From assembly GCF_000686045.1 (NCBI RefSeq), contig NZ_JMLV01000002.1:186001-250000 (forward strand): 64,000 nt of DNA, in the 5' to 3' direction. Position 1 is the stretch's first letter. The number at the start of each line of letters is the position of its first letter. A program made the translations under genes and the position numbers. The notes beneath the pieces are model-generated. The model was given only the letters and a program-made list of their open reading frames with translations. It did not search any database and had not been told where the DNA came from. This DNA is from Fodinicurvata fenggangensis DSM 21160 (lineage in GTDB: Bacteria > Pseudomonadota > Alphaproteobacteria > Kiloniellales > DSM-21159). Positions 8,014 through 17,117 of this stretch are shown here, piece by piece.

Positions 8014-11000
8014 TCAGCCGTTGATCAAGGCTTTCAATTGCCGGTTGGCAACGGTCAGCATGGCCAGGTCGGGAGTCTGCGTGTTCAGGACCTCGCCAAG
8101 CAGCTGATCCAGGCGATTGACCTGCAGGAAACGCTGCTCGGTCCAGGCCTTCAGCGCTTCTTCCGGATCGCCTCCCTTCTCGGAGAGAGTCAGCACCTCG
8201 GCGGTGATGTCCGCCTGGTAGTCATAGATATCGTCGACCAGGGCCGTAATGGCAGAACGCGTCCAGGCTGCATCCCGGGGCAGGCGGCCGGCCGTCCGTC
8301 TCAGCCAGTCACAGCCGAAGCGTGCACCGACATCGAAGTAGAGACTGGCCGTCTTTGTGACGCTGCGGCCTGATGTCTGGGCCAGCTGGATGATGTCGCT
8401 GGCCGGCGTCATGTGTTTCAGGCCCGCCACGCGCCAGGCCAGGCTTTCCGGTACGCCGTTGGCCATGTATTCGCGGGCCTCCTGCTCCAGAAGCCCCTTG
8501 TCCGGTTCCTCCAGCAGGCTTGGCAGGGCCTCGAAGAGCTCCTTGCTGCCCTTGCCGTGCCGCTCCACCGTGGCACGGATATCCAGAGGTTTTTCACCCT
8601 GGCGCAGGAAGCGCAGGCTGATCCGCTCGGCAAGCCGGCCACATTCGGTCAAAAGCTTGGCCTGCAGGTCGGTGTTGACCTTGTTGTCCAGGGTTTCGAT
8701 TTCCTGCCAGAGTTCCGGCAGTGCCAGGGAATCCCGGGCCGCCACATAGGCACGCAGCACCTGTTCGGGGCTCTCGCCCGTGCGCTCCATCATCTCGAAG
8801 ACGAAGGTGATGCCCAAGCGGTTGATCACTTCGTTCGTTAATTGCGTCGCCAGGATCTCCCGGCGCAAGCGATGCTCCCGGGCGTACTTGGCATACTTCT
8901 GCTGCAGAGGCTGCGGGAAGTATGCCAGCAGGTCGCGGTCCAGCCAGTCATCGTCCGGCAGGTTGGATTCGACCAGCGGCTCGTAGAGCGTGATCTTCGC
9001 ATAGGCCAGCAGCACGGCCAGTTCCGGTCGTGTCAGGCCGATGTTGGCCGTGGCCCGGTCCTTTAGCGTTTCGTCGTCCGGCAGGGCCTCCAAACTGCGA
9101 TTGAGCAAATCCGCCTTCTCGAGGGCCCGTATGAAACGTGCGAAACGGTCCAGCAAACGCACACCCAGACGGTTGCTGATGCTGATGGTCTGGGTTTGCA
9201 GATAGTTGTCCTTCAGGACCAGGGCCGCGACCTCTTCGGTCATCTCCTCAAGCAAAGCATTGCGACGCTTGCGAGACAGCTTCCCGGCCTCGACCGCCCC
9301 GCGCAGCAGGATCTTGATGTTGACCTCGTGGTCGGAACAGTCAACGCCGGCCGAGTTGTCGATGGCGTCGGTGTTGATCCGCCCGCCGGCCAGCGCAAAC
9401 TCGATACGGGCTTTCTGGGTCATGCCCAGGTTTGCGCCCTCACCGATCACGCGGACGTTCAGGTCACGCCCATCAACACGGATGGGGTCGTTGTTGCGAT
9501 CGCCAACCTCAGCGTTGCTTTCCGAGGAAGCCTTGATGTAGGTGCCGATCCCTCCGAACCAAAGCAGGTCGGCCTGACTCTTGAGAATGGCCGTAACCAG
9601 CTCATTGGGCGTGACCTTGTCCTTCTCCAGACCGAAGCAGGCCTTCATTTCCGCACTGACCGGAATCGACTTGGCCTTGCGGTCGAAGACACCGCCACCC
9701 TTCGAAATCAGCTTGCTGTCGTAATCCGTCCAGCTGCTGCGCGGCTTCTCGAACAGGCGCTTGCGTTCCTTCCAGGAGGCCTCGGCATCGGGGTCGGGAT
9801 CCACGAAGATATGCAGGTGGTTGAATGCACCAATCAGGCGGATATGTTTCGACAGCAACATGCCGTTGCCGAAGACGTCGCCGGACATGTCGCCCACGCC
9901 AATGACCGTGAAGTCCTCTTCCTGGGTGTTGTGGCCCACTTCCCGGAAGTGACGCATGACGGACTCCCACGCGCCGCGCGCCGTGATGCCCATTTCCTTG
10001 TGGTCATACCCTTCGGAGCCGCCCGAAGCGAAGGCATCGTCCAGCCAGAAGCCGTAGTCGGCGGCCACGCCATTGGCAATGTCCGAGAAGGTTGCCGTGC
10101 CCTTGTCGGCCGCAACCACCATGTAAGGATCGTCATCGTCGTAGCGCACGACATTCTCGGGAGGCACCACCTTGCCTTCGACCAGGTTGTCGGTAACATC
10201 CAGCAGGGCCCGGATGAAGGTCTTATAGGACTCGATGCCTTCGTTCATCACGGCATCGCGGCCGGCCTCAGGCGGCGGCAGGCGCTTGGGCACGAAACCG
10301 CCCTTGGCCCCCACAGGCACGATGACGGCGTTCTTCACCTGCTGGGCCTTGACCAGCCCCAGGATCTCGGTACGGAAGTCCTCGCGCCGGTCGGACCAGC
10401 GCAAGCCACCACGCGCCACGGCACCGAAACGCAGGTGCACCCCCTCGACCCGCGGCGAATAGACAAAAATCTCGCGGAAGGGGCGCGGCTGCGGCAACTC
10501 CTCCAGCATGTCGGCATCGAACTTGAAAGAGATGTAGGGCTTCAGCGTACCTGTCTCGTCGGGCTGGAAATAGTTCGTGCGCAGCGTGGAAAGGACGAGA
10601 TTGAGGTATCGCCGCAGGATGCGATCTTCGTCCAGGTTGGTGACATCGTCCAACCCGGCCTCGATCTCCGTGACCAACTTTGCACAGTCCTTTTCGGTTT
10701 GCTTGCGATTGTGGGCCCGCTTCGGATCGAAGCGGCGCAGGAACAGCCCCGCGATCTGGCGGGTCAGTTCTGAATTCCGCGCCAGCGTATCCTCCATATA
10801 GGCCTGGCTGAAGGGAATCTGGGTCTGCCGCAGGAAGCGGCAGAAGGCACGCATGATCCGGATTTCCCGGGCGGCCAAGCCCGCTGCCAGGACCAATCGG
10901 TTGAATCCATCGTTCTCCAGCCTGCCGGACCAGACCAGCTGGAACACCTCGTGAAAGGCCTCCCGGAACTTCTCGACATCCAGCTCGCTCGAGGACTGGC

Positions 11001-12888
11001 GTTCCAGTTCGAAATCATGAATCCAGATCTCGTCTGGCGCTTCCTTGATCTTCTTCTGTTCGTCGTCCAGTTTCAGGACATAGGGCACTTCGCCGATAAC
11101 CCGCAGGCCCATGTTCTCCAGCATGGGCATGACATCGCTGAGATGTACCGGTCGCTCCGGCACGAACACTTTGAAGTTCAACTGCTCGGCATCGGAATCG
11201 GCAGGCCGGTAAAGGTCCATCTCTATGGCATGCCCGTCGTCCAGCTTTTCCATAAGCTGGACGTCCTTCAGCGCCTGCTCCTCGGTGAACTGCTCCTTGT
11301 ATGCATTCGAGAAGGCACGCCCATATCGGCGCAGCAGACTATGTCCACGCTGTTCGCCGTAGTGCTCGACGAGGCAGCGTTCCAGGCTGTCGACCCAGGA
11401 GCGCGCCGTATAGGCAATCCGGCTTTCCAACTCGCGGACATCCACCTTGGGCACCTTGCCGCGCTTGGTGGCCACGATGACATGCAAGCGCGCCAGGGGA
11501 GAATCGCCCAGCATGGTCTGGAAGGAACTGACTTCACCGGCGTAGGCCTCGGCCACGATGTGCTGAAGCTTGTGCCTCAGGTTCGTATCGAAGCGGTCGC
11601 GTGGCACGTAGATCAGGCAGGAGACGAAGCGCTCGAAGGGATCCTTGCGCACGAACAGGGCGGTGCGCTGACGTTCCTGCAGGTTCAGGATACCCAGGGC
11701 GATCTCGGTCAATTCCTCCTGGTGAATCTGAAACAGTTCGTCGCGCGGGAAGGTCTCCAGGATGTGCAGCAGCGCCTTGCCATTGTGGCTGCCGGGCACG
11801 AACCCCGCCTGCTCGATGGTCTCGTCCACCTTGTGGCGCAACAGGGGTATGTGACGCGGGCTGCGCGAATAGGCGGTCGAGGTGAACAGGCCAATGAACA
11901 GCCGCTCGCCGGTCACCTCGCCCTTGGAGTTGAAGGTCTTGATGGCAATGGTGTCCAGATGGGTCGGCCGGTGAACGGTGGAACGGCTGTTGGCCTTGGT
12001 GATGCGCAGTAGTTCAGGCTTCTTCAGCCAATCCTGGACATCGGCCGGCAGCTTACCCAGGTCGCGCAGGCCGTCGAAAACCGAGAATTGCGGATCGCGC
12101 AACAGCCCCAGGCCGCTTTCGGAATCGATCTCCGCCACCGCGCTCTTGCCCTTGCCGGTAAAGCGGTATTCCCGGAAGCCCAAGTAGGTGAAATGGTCAT
12201 CATCCAGCCACTCCAGGAAGGCAATGCCCTCGGATATCTCGTCGCGCGGAAGGCGCGGCGGATCACGATCCAGCTCCTTGATGATGTCCCAGCAACGCTG
12301 GCGCATCAGGCGCCAGTCCTCGACGGAGGCCCGCACATCTTCCAGCACCGCCGCCAGAGTCTTCTCGACCTTCTTGTGACGGGATTTCGGCTGCTCGCTG
12401 ATCAGCAGCAGCATGTTCGATTCCGGACGCCCCACGTTCTGCGGATCGGCTGGATCTGCAACGGAGCTCAGGTTGCCCGCATCATCCCGCTCGACCAGAA
12501 GGATGGGGTGCACCACCAGGTAGACCTCAATCTCCATCTGGTTCAGCGCCGCCGTCACGGAATCCACCAGGAAGGGCATGTCGTCATTGACGATCTCAAG
12601 TGCGCTGTGCTGGCTCGTCCAGCCGTCTTGCTTTTCATCGGGATTGTAGACCCGCAGCTTGGCCGTACGGGCCTGTCGCTGCCCCGCGAAGTGCCAGAGC
12701 GAGGCAATGGCCCCGGCCAGGTTCTCCGGTGTCTCGTCCAGGATATCCTCGGGCGGCGCATCCTCCAGGAAGGCCTTGGCGAATTCCTGCGCAACCTTGG
12801 CCTGGGCCGTGTCCTTCAGCCTGCTCTCAAAAGTCGACAACGTGCGGGAGACAAGATCCGACTTCTGATCCTCGCTATGGGTAACCAT
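8014..12888 (-). CDS. gdhB: NAD-specific glutamate dehydrogenase, large (about 180 kDa) type
   Basis: A 1624-residue NAD-glutamate dehydrogenase of the L_180 class, which oxidatively deaminates glutamate to 2-oxoglutarate and ammonium, mostly in a catabolic direction. The N-terminal half contains the long regulatory region with ACT-like segments (LEIVNDDMPFLVDSV near residue 97). The catalytic core begins near residue 740, with RGGLRWSDRREDF around 826 and VPVGAKGGFVPK around 860 carrying the substrate-binding lysines. GVGDMSGDVFGNGM near 1000 belongs to the nucleotide domain. The start is ATG 12888. A longer frame to 12924 adds 12 residues lacking family character. The gene diverges from the RpiR regulator and forms a single transcription unit. 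Confidence 0.95.
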   Translation of the reverse strand: MVTHSEDQKSDLVSRTLSTFESRLKDTAQAKVAQEFAKAFLEDAPPEDILDETPENLAGAIASLWHFAGQRQARTAKLRVYNPDEKQDGWTSQHSALEIVNDDMPFLVDSVTAALNQMEIEVYLVVHPILLVERDDAGNLSSVADPADPQNVGRPESNMLLLISEQPKSRHKKVEKTLAAVLEDVRASVEDWRLMRQRCWDIIKELDRDPPRLPRDEISEGIAFLEWLDDDHFTYLGFREYRFTGKGKSAVAEIDSESGLGLLRDPQFSVFDGLRDLGKLPADVQDWLKKPELLRITKANSRSTVHRPTHLDTIAIKTFNSKGEVTGERLFIGLFTSTAYSRSPRHIPLLRHKVDETIEQAGFVPGSHNGKALLHILETFPRDELFQIHQEELTEIALGILNLQERQRTALFVRKDPFERFVSCLIYVPRDRFDTNLRHKLQHIVAEAYAGEVSSFQTMLGDSPLARLHVIVATKRGKVPKVDVRELESRIAYTARSWVDSLERCLVEHYGEQRGHSLLRRYGRAFSNAYKEQFTEEQALKDVQLMEKLDDGHAIEMDLYRPADSDAEQLNFKVFVPERPVHLSDVMPMLENMGLRVIGEVPYVLKLDDEQKKIKEAPDEIWIHDFELERQSSSELDVEKFREAFHEVFQLVWSGRLENDGFNRLVLAAGLAAREIRIMRAFCRFLRQTQIPFSQAYMEDTLARNSELTRQIAGLFLRRFDPKRAHNRKQTEKDCAKLVTEIEAGLDDVTNLDEDRILRRYLNLVLSTLRTNYFQPDETGTLKPYISFKFDADMLEELPQPRPFREIFVYSPRVEGVHLRFGAVARGGLRWSDRREDFRTEILGLVKAQQVKNAVIVPVGAKGGFVPKRLPPPEAGRDAVMNEGIESYKTFIRALLDVTDNLVEGKVVPPENVVRYDDDDPYMVVAADKGTATFSDIANGVAADYGFWLDDAFASGGSEGYDHKEMGITARGAWESVMRHFREVGHNTQEEDFTVIGVGDMSGDVFGNGMLLSKHIRLIGAFNHLHIFVDPDPDAEASWKERKRLFEKPRSSWTDYDSKLISKGGGVFDRKAKSIPVSAEMKACFGLEKDKVTPNELVTAILKSQADLLWFGGIGTYIKASSESNAEVGDRNNDPIRVDGRDLNVRVIGEGANLGMTQKARIEFALAGGRINTDAIDNSAGVDCSDHEVNIKILLRGAVEAGKLSRKRRNALLEEMTEEVAALVLKDNYLQTQTISISNRLGVRLLDRFARFIRALEKADLLNRSLEALPDDETLKDRATANIGLTRPELAVLLAYAKITLYEPLVESNLPDDDWLDRDLLAYFPQPLQQKYAKYAREHRLRREILATQLTNEVINRLGITFVFEMMERTGESPEQVLRAYVAARDSLALPELWQEIETLDNKVNTDLQAKLLTECGRLAERISLRFLRQGEKPLDIRATVERHGKGSKELFEALPSLLEEPDKGLLEQEAREYMANGVPESLAWRVAGLKHMTPASDIIQLAQTSGRSVTKTASLYFDVGARFGCDWLRRTAGRLPRDAAWTRSAITALVDDIYDYQADITAEVLTLSEKGGDPEEALKAWTEQRFLQVNRLDQLLGEVLNTQTPDLAMLTVANRQLKALING

Positions 12889-13201
12889 GGATCGCCCTCT
12901 TCTTTCCTGCCGATCACGCGGCACACCGGGAGTTGTTTTGTCTCGCTCGTCGCGGGAAAGCCTCAGGCAAGGCCGGCCCTGTTACCCGCAGTGCGCGACA
13001 AGAGCTTTCATATGCACGATAACACTGCCCGAAAAATCGGCAAGGTGGCAGATTGCTTTCCGCTTAACACCCGATATCCTGTTCCAGTCACTGGATATTC
13101 CGAGAGCGATCTTGCTCCAGGATTCAGGTGATTTCCCCTTGCGGCTTTGCCACAATCCACCGCCAGCAGAACTGCGAAATCACTGCCTTGAGGAACAGGG
13201 A
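12889..13201. other. Divergent intergenic region between gdhB and the RpiR gene
   Basis: About 313 bases without a gene. The 5' part just after the gdhB start must hold its leader and promoter. The plus-strand open frame crossing this region reads into the RpiR gene but lacks protein character before the ATG at 13202. An inverted repeat lies at 13083-13095 (listed separately), and AT-richer sequence around 13005-13080 is the best place for promoters. No terminator or RNA gene is seen. Confidence 0.5.
13083..13095. promoter_or_regulatory. Perfect palindrome, candidate operator
   Basis: TCCAGTCACTGGA is a perfect inverted repeat (6-base arms, central C). A wider ATATCC at 13074-13079 pairs with GGATAT at 13093-13098. 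It sits 107 bases before the rpiR-type start and 195 bases from the gdhB start, in the only noncoding stretch between the two divergent genes. Binding by the RpiR protein itself or by a regulator of glutamate catabolism is inference. Confidence 0.35.
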
Positions 13202-14092
13202 ATGCCGCAAAGCGCCACGGCCCCCAGGCCCGTTTCCGACCAGCTGCGAGACATCATGGACAGGCTGACGCCTTCCGAGCGCCGGGCGGCGCGCGTGCTG
13301 ATGAGCCACTATCCCATGGCCGGGCTGGAAAGCATCACCGTCTTTGCCCGCAGGGCCGGGGTCAGCGGTGCAACCATCCTCCGCCTTCTCGGCAAGTTGG
13401 GATTCTCGGGCTATCCCGAATTCCAGTCGGTGCTGCGCAGTGAACTCACCACCCGTCTGTCCTCGCCGCTGGGACGCTGGGAGGTACAGCAGCAGGAGCA
13501 GGTGCCCGAGAAGGATTTTCTAAGCCGCTTTGGCGCCCAGGTCAGCGAGAACATCGAACAGACCATCGACAGGCTGTCGCGTAGCGAATTCAACGCCATC
13601 GTCGATCTGCTCTGCCAACCGAAGCGCCCGCTCTATGTCCTGGGCGGGCGTTTCACCTCGGCCCTGGCCCACTATCTCTTCCTGCACCTGCGTGCCGTGC
13701 GTGCCAACGTTCACGAAGTGGGTGGCCAGAGTGCGGCCTGGCCGGACCAGCTGCTGGACCTGGGACGCAACGATGTCCTGGCTGCCTTCGACGTGCGCCG
13801 TTACCAGCCCGATATTGCCGCCTTCGTGACCGAGGCGGCGCGGCGCAGGACACGCATCATCCTGTTCACCGACGAATGGATGTCGCCGGCTGTGGCCCAG
13901 GCGGACCACGTCATTGCGGTGCGAACTATCAGCCCCTTCGGCTGGGACTCTTCGGCCGCTCTTATGATGACGGTGGAGGCCCTGGTCGCCGCTGTCATGG
14001 ACCGCTTGGGCGACAGTTTTGCTGACCGCCTGAAGGATCTGGAGACGGTGCGCACGGCCTGGGCCTTGCCAGTACCCGATACGGATAAATGA
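13202..14092 (+). CDS. RpiR/MurR family transcriptional regulator with SIS domain
   Basis: A 296-residue regulator. Residues about 10-85 form the RpiR-type helix-turn-helix (LTPSERRAARVLMSHYPMAG, then VFARRAGVSGATILRLLGKL). Residues about 120-260 form a SIS (sugar isomerase) domain with YVLGGRFTSALAHYLFLHL, normally the ligand-sensing part. The chosen start is ATG 13202 behind GAGGAACAGGGA. The open frame extends 105 codons further upstream but without family content. Its position directly before and in the same direction as the GS-like/ALDH/ADH/GATase genes suggests it controls that cluster. RpiR proteins usually sense phosphosugars, so an amine-derived ligand would be unusual. The ligand is not known. 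Confidence 0.88.
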   Translation: MPQSATAPRPVSDQLRDIMDRLTPSERRAARVLMSHYPMAGLESITVFARRAGVSGATILRLLGKLGFSGYPEFQSVLRSELTTRLSSPLGRWEVQQQEQVPEKDFLSRFGAQVSENIEQTIDRLSRSEFNAIVDLLCQPKRPLYVLGGRFTSALAHYLFLHLRAVRANVHEVGGQSAAWPDQLLDLGRNDVLAAFDVRRYQPDIAAFVTEAARRRTRIILFTDEWMSPAVAQADHVIAVRTISPFGWDSSAALMMTVEALVAAVMDRLGDSFADRLKDLETVRTAWALPVPDTDK

Positions 14093-14136
14093 GCAGCTCA
14101 GAGGGAGCAGAAGACAATGAACAGATAATTTCAGAA

Positions 14137-14173
14137 TTGACATTATTTATCAGAGTTGGAAAAAGTTATCCAA
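14137..14173 (+). promoter_or_regulatory. Candidate promoter and operator of the GS-like cluster
   Basis: In the 193-base gap between the RpiR gene and the GS-like gene there is a consensus -35 hexamer TTGACA at 14137-14142, but the sequence 17 bases further on (AAAAAG) is a poor -10, which would fit activator dependence. Directly after lies TTGGA (14156-14160), eight bases, then TCCAA (14169-14173), an inverted repeat placed where a bound regulator would touch polymerase. Local base composition is clearly AT-richer than the flanking genes. Confidence 0.35.
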
Positions 14174-14285
14174 ACTGGCCCTGCGGCCGCGCAAAGGCGC
14201 GCTGCTCCGGGCTTGAACTTGCAGGAAATCCTCATTTCGGCGCACGGAGGCTGTGCAGCCGAACAATCAGACAGGGAGTGGGAGC

Positions 14286-15656
14286 ATGCGGGCAGCAGAC
14301 GTGAAGACTGCGGAAGACGCCGTCAAACTGATACGCGAGCGTGACGTCAAGGACATCAAGGTTGCGGTCTTCGACAGCGACGGGATCATGCGCGGCAAGT
14401 ACATGTCGCGCGACAAGTTCCTCTCGGCACTGGAAGGCGGCTTCGGATTCTGCGACGTGGTGCTGGGCTGGGATTCCCACGACCAGATGTACGACAACAC
14501 CACCTTTACCGGCTGGCACACCGCCTACCCCGACGCGCAGGTGCGCGTGTTGCCCGAGACCTGCCGGGAACTTCCGCTCGAGGACAACACGCTTCTTTTC
14601 CTGGGCGAGTTCGCGGAAAAGGGCGAGGCGGTCTGTCCGCGCGGTGTTCTGCGCCGTGTGTTGCAGCGCGCTGCCGACATGGGCCTTGTACCCCATGCCG
14701 CTTGCGAGTTCGAGTTCTTCCTGTTCGACGAAACACCCCAGAGCATCCGCGAGAAGAACTACCAGGACCTGAAGTGCATCACGCCGGGCTTCTTCGGCTA
14801 TTCCGTGCTGCGCAACTCGGTCTTCTCGGAGTTCTATCAGGACCTGATGCACCTGGGTCGCGAGATGGACTTCCCCATCGAGGGTCTGCACACCGAGACC
14901 GGCCCCGGCGTGCTGGAAGCCGCCATCGCCGTCGACGACGCCCTGTCCGCCGCCGACAAGGCCGCACTGTTCAAGACCTTCACCAAGGTACTGGCCCAGC
15001 GCAATGGCTGGATGGCCACCTTCATGGCCAAGTGGTCGCCCGACTGGCCGGGCCAGAGCGGCCACATCCACATTTCGCTGAAGGACTCCAAGAGCGGCGA
15101 GGCCGTCTTCCACGACCCTTCCAAGGACAATGCCATAAGCGACACCATGCGCCACTTCATCGGTGGCCAGCAGAAGCTGATGCCCGAACTGGCGGCCATG
15201 ATCGCCTGCACGGTGAACAGCTACACGCGCCTGATTCCGGGCTTCTGGGCGCCGACGGCCGCGACCTGGGGCTTCGAGAATCGCACCACGGCCCTGCGCG
15301 CCATCGGTGGATCCCCCAAGGCGCAACGGGTGGAATACCGCATTTCCGCAGCCGACATTAATCCCCATATAGCACTGGCCGCCGCCCTTGGCTCCGGGCT
15401 CTGGGGCATCGAGAACAAAATCGAGCCGACAGCCCCGGTGGTGGGCAATGCCTACGAGAAGAAAACCACCCGCAGCCAGCAGCTGCCCCGCACCCTGAGC
15501 GAAGCCGCCGAACGGCTGCAGCGTTCCAAGGTGGCCAACGAACTGTTCGGCAAGGACTTCGTGGAACACTATGCCGCCACGCGCGAATGGGAAGATCGCG
15601 AGGCTCGCAAGGCCATTACGGACTGGCAGCTTAACCGCTACTTCGAGATTATTTGA
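14286..15656 (+). CDS. Glutamine synthetase-like gamma-glutamyl-amine ligase
   Basis: A 456-residue glutamine-synthetase-fold ligase. Recognisable blocks are ADVKTAEDAVKLI, FEFFLFDE with the metal-binding Glu residues, the LHTETGPGVLEAAI block, the GQSGHIHISL ATP/His segment, PGFWAPTAATWGFENR, and VEYRISAADINPHIALAAAL. Family members encoded next to aldehyde dehydrogenases usually glutamylate amines (PuuA, IpuC, GlnA4-type) rather than ammonia. The ATG at 14286 follows GGGAGTGGGAGC and is preferred over an in-frame start at 14253. The next gene starts 12 bases after the stop, indicating an operon. Substrate unresolved; the ADH plus ALDH neighbours point to an amino alcohol such as ethanolamine. 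Confidence 0.85.
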   Translation: MRAADVKTAEDAVKLIRERDVKDIKVAVFDSDGIMRGKYMSRDKFLSALEGGFGFCDVVLGWDSHDQMYDNTTFTGWHTAYPDAQVRVLPETCRELPLEDNTLLFLGEFAEKGEAVCPRGVLRRVLQRAADMGLVPHAACEFEFFLFDETPQSIREKNYQDLKCITPGFFGYSVLRNSVFSEFYQDLMHLGREMDFPIEGLHTETGPGVLEAAIAVDDALSAADKAALFKTFTKVLAQRNGWMATFMAKWSPDWPGQSGHIHISLKDSKSGEAVFHDPSKDNAISDTMRHFIGGQQKLMPELAAMIACTVNSYTRLIPGFWAPTAATWGFENRTTALRAIGGSPKAQRVEYRISAADINPHIALAAALGSGLWGIENKIEPTAPVVGNAYEKKTTRSQQLPRTLSEAAERLQRSKVANELFGKDFVEHYAATREWEDREARKAITDWQLNRYFEII

Positions 15657-15668
15657 GGAACCAACTAG

Positions 15669-17060
15669 ATGACTGAAATGCTGAAGACCGTCAGCCCCGT
15701 TGACGGAAGCGTCTATGTTGAACGCCCGCTCGCCGACGAGGGCGAGCTGGACCGGGCCCTTGAGCGCGCCCGCCAGGGCCAGCGCATCTGGCGGAACACC
15801 CCTGTCGAGAAGCGCTGTGCCATTCTCAGCCGCGCTATCGACTATCTGGTCGAGCGCAAGGACCAGCTCTCCGAGCAGGTTGCCTGGCAGATGGGCCGCC
15901 CGATCTCCCAGGCTCCGGCCGAAGTTGGCGGCATGGAAGAACGCGCCCGCCACATGATCGAGATTGCCCCCGAGGCACTGGCCGACATCCGGCCGACGCC
16001 CAAGGACGGCTTCGAGCGTTTCATCCGACGCGAGCCCCAGGGCATTGTCGCCATCATCGCACCCTGGAACTATCCTTTCCTGACTTCGGTCAACGCCGTC
16101 ATCCCGGCGCTCGCTGCGGGCAACGCGGTCATTCTCAAGCCCTCGCACCAGACACCGCTCAGCGCTGAGCGCTACGCCGAGGCCTTCGCCGCCGCCGGCC
16201 TGCCTGAGGGCGTCTTCCAGCCGCTGCACCTTTCGCATCCGGTCTCCGAAAAGATGATGGCCGATCCCCGCGTCAACTTCGTCTGCTTCACCGGCTCGGT
16301 GAAGGGCGGCCATACGGTGCAAAAGGCCATCTCGAACCACTTTGCCGGTGCCGGACTCGAACTTGGCGGCAAGGATCCGGCCTACGTGCGCGGCGATGCC
16401 GACCTGCAGCATGCCGTGGACAGCCTGGTGGACGGCAGTTTCTTCAACTCCGGACAGTCCTGCTGCGGGATCGAACGCATCTACGTGGATGCCAAGCTCT
16501 ATGACAGCTTCGTCGAGGCCTTTGTCACACAGACCCGCGGATATCGCCTGGGCAACCCGCTCGAGGACGAGACGACCATCGGGCCGATGGTACGCCCCGC
16601 CGCCGCTGACTTCGTGCGCGGCCAGGTCAAGGAGGCTGTGGAGGCCGGCGCGCGCGCCCTGGTGGATCCCGCCGAATTCCCTGCCAACGAGGAGGGCTCT
16701 GCCTATCTGGCGCCGCAGGTCCTGGTGGACGTGAACCACGACATGCGGGTGATGCGTGAAGAAACCTTCGGCCCGGTTGCGGCCATCATGAAGGTGAACT
16801 CCGATGAAGAAGCCATCTCGCTGATGAACGACAGCGACTTCGGCCTGACGGCCGCCGTCTGGACGTCGGATGCAGAAGCGGCGCAGCGCATCGGCGACGC
16901 GGTCGAGACCGGCACCTTCTTCATGAACCGCTGCGATTACCTGGACCCGGCGCTGGCCTGGACGGGCATCAAGGACTCGGGGCGCGGCTGCACGCTATCG
17001 CGCCTGGGCTATGAATCGCTGACACGGCCCAAGTCCTTCAACCTTCGCACGAAGCTCTGA
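15669..17060 (+). CDS. Aldehyde dehydrogenase family protein
   Basis: A 463-residue NAD(P)-dependent aldehyde dehydrogenase. The family landmarks are present: IIAPWNYPFLTSVNAVIPAL near residue 130, the LKPSHQTPLSAER cofactor lysine segment, VCFTGSVKGG, the general-base glutamate in LELGGKDP, the catalytic cysteine in NSGQSCCGIERIYV, and EETFGPVAAIMK near 370. No targeting sequence. It lies 12 bases after the GS-like gene and 57 before the alcohol dehydrogenase, so the three are probably co-transcribed. In context it would oxidise a gamma-glutamylated aminoaldehyde to the corresponding gamma-glutamyl amino acid (inference from gene order). Confidence 0.9.
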   Translation: MTEMLKTVSPVDGSVYVERPLADEGELDRALERARQGQRIWRNTPVEKRCAILSRAIDYLVERKDQLSEQVAWQMGRPISQAPAEVGGMEERARHMIEIAPEALADIRPTPKDGFERFIRREPQGIVAIIAPWNYPFLTSVNAVIPALAAGNAVILKPSHQTPLSAERYAEAFAAAGLPEGVFQPLHLSHPVSEKMMADPRVNFVCFTGSVKGGHTVQKAISNHFAGAGLELGGKDPAYVRGDADLQHAVDSLVDGSFFNSGQSCCGIERIYVDAKLYDSFVEAFVTQTRGYRLGNPLEDETTIGPMVRPAAADFVRGQVKEAVEAGARALVDPAEFPANEEGSAYLAPQVLVDVNHDMRVMREETFGPVAAIMKVNSDEEAISLMNDSDFGLTAAVWTSDAEAAQRIGDAVETGTFFMNRCDYLDPALAWTGIKDSGRGCTLSRLGYESLTRPKSFNLRTKL

Positions 17061-17117
17061 CTTGCGTCACCAGAAGCAGCCAGCACGCGCGCCACGCTTT
17101 CAAGAGGACATCCGATC

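Noticed and set aside
9196-10773. 525-codon plus-strand frame inside gdhB
   Set aside because: Antisense shadow of the NAD-GDH gene, no domain seen.
14232-16739. Very long minus-strand open frame (835 codons) opposite the GS-like and ALDH genes
   Set aside because: Mirror frame of GC-rich genes; composition is low-complexity (Gly, His, Gln, Ala rich) and lacks family features, while the plus strand encodes two clear enzymes.
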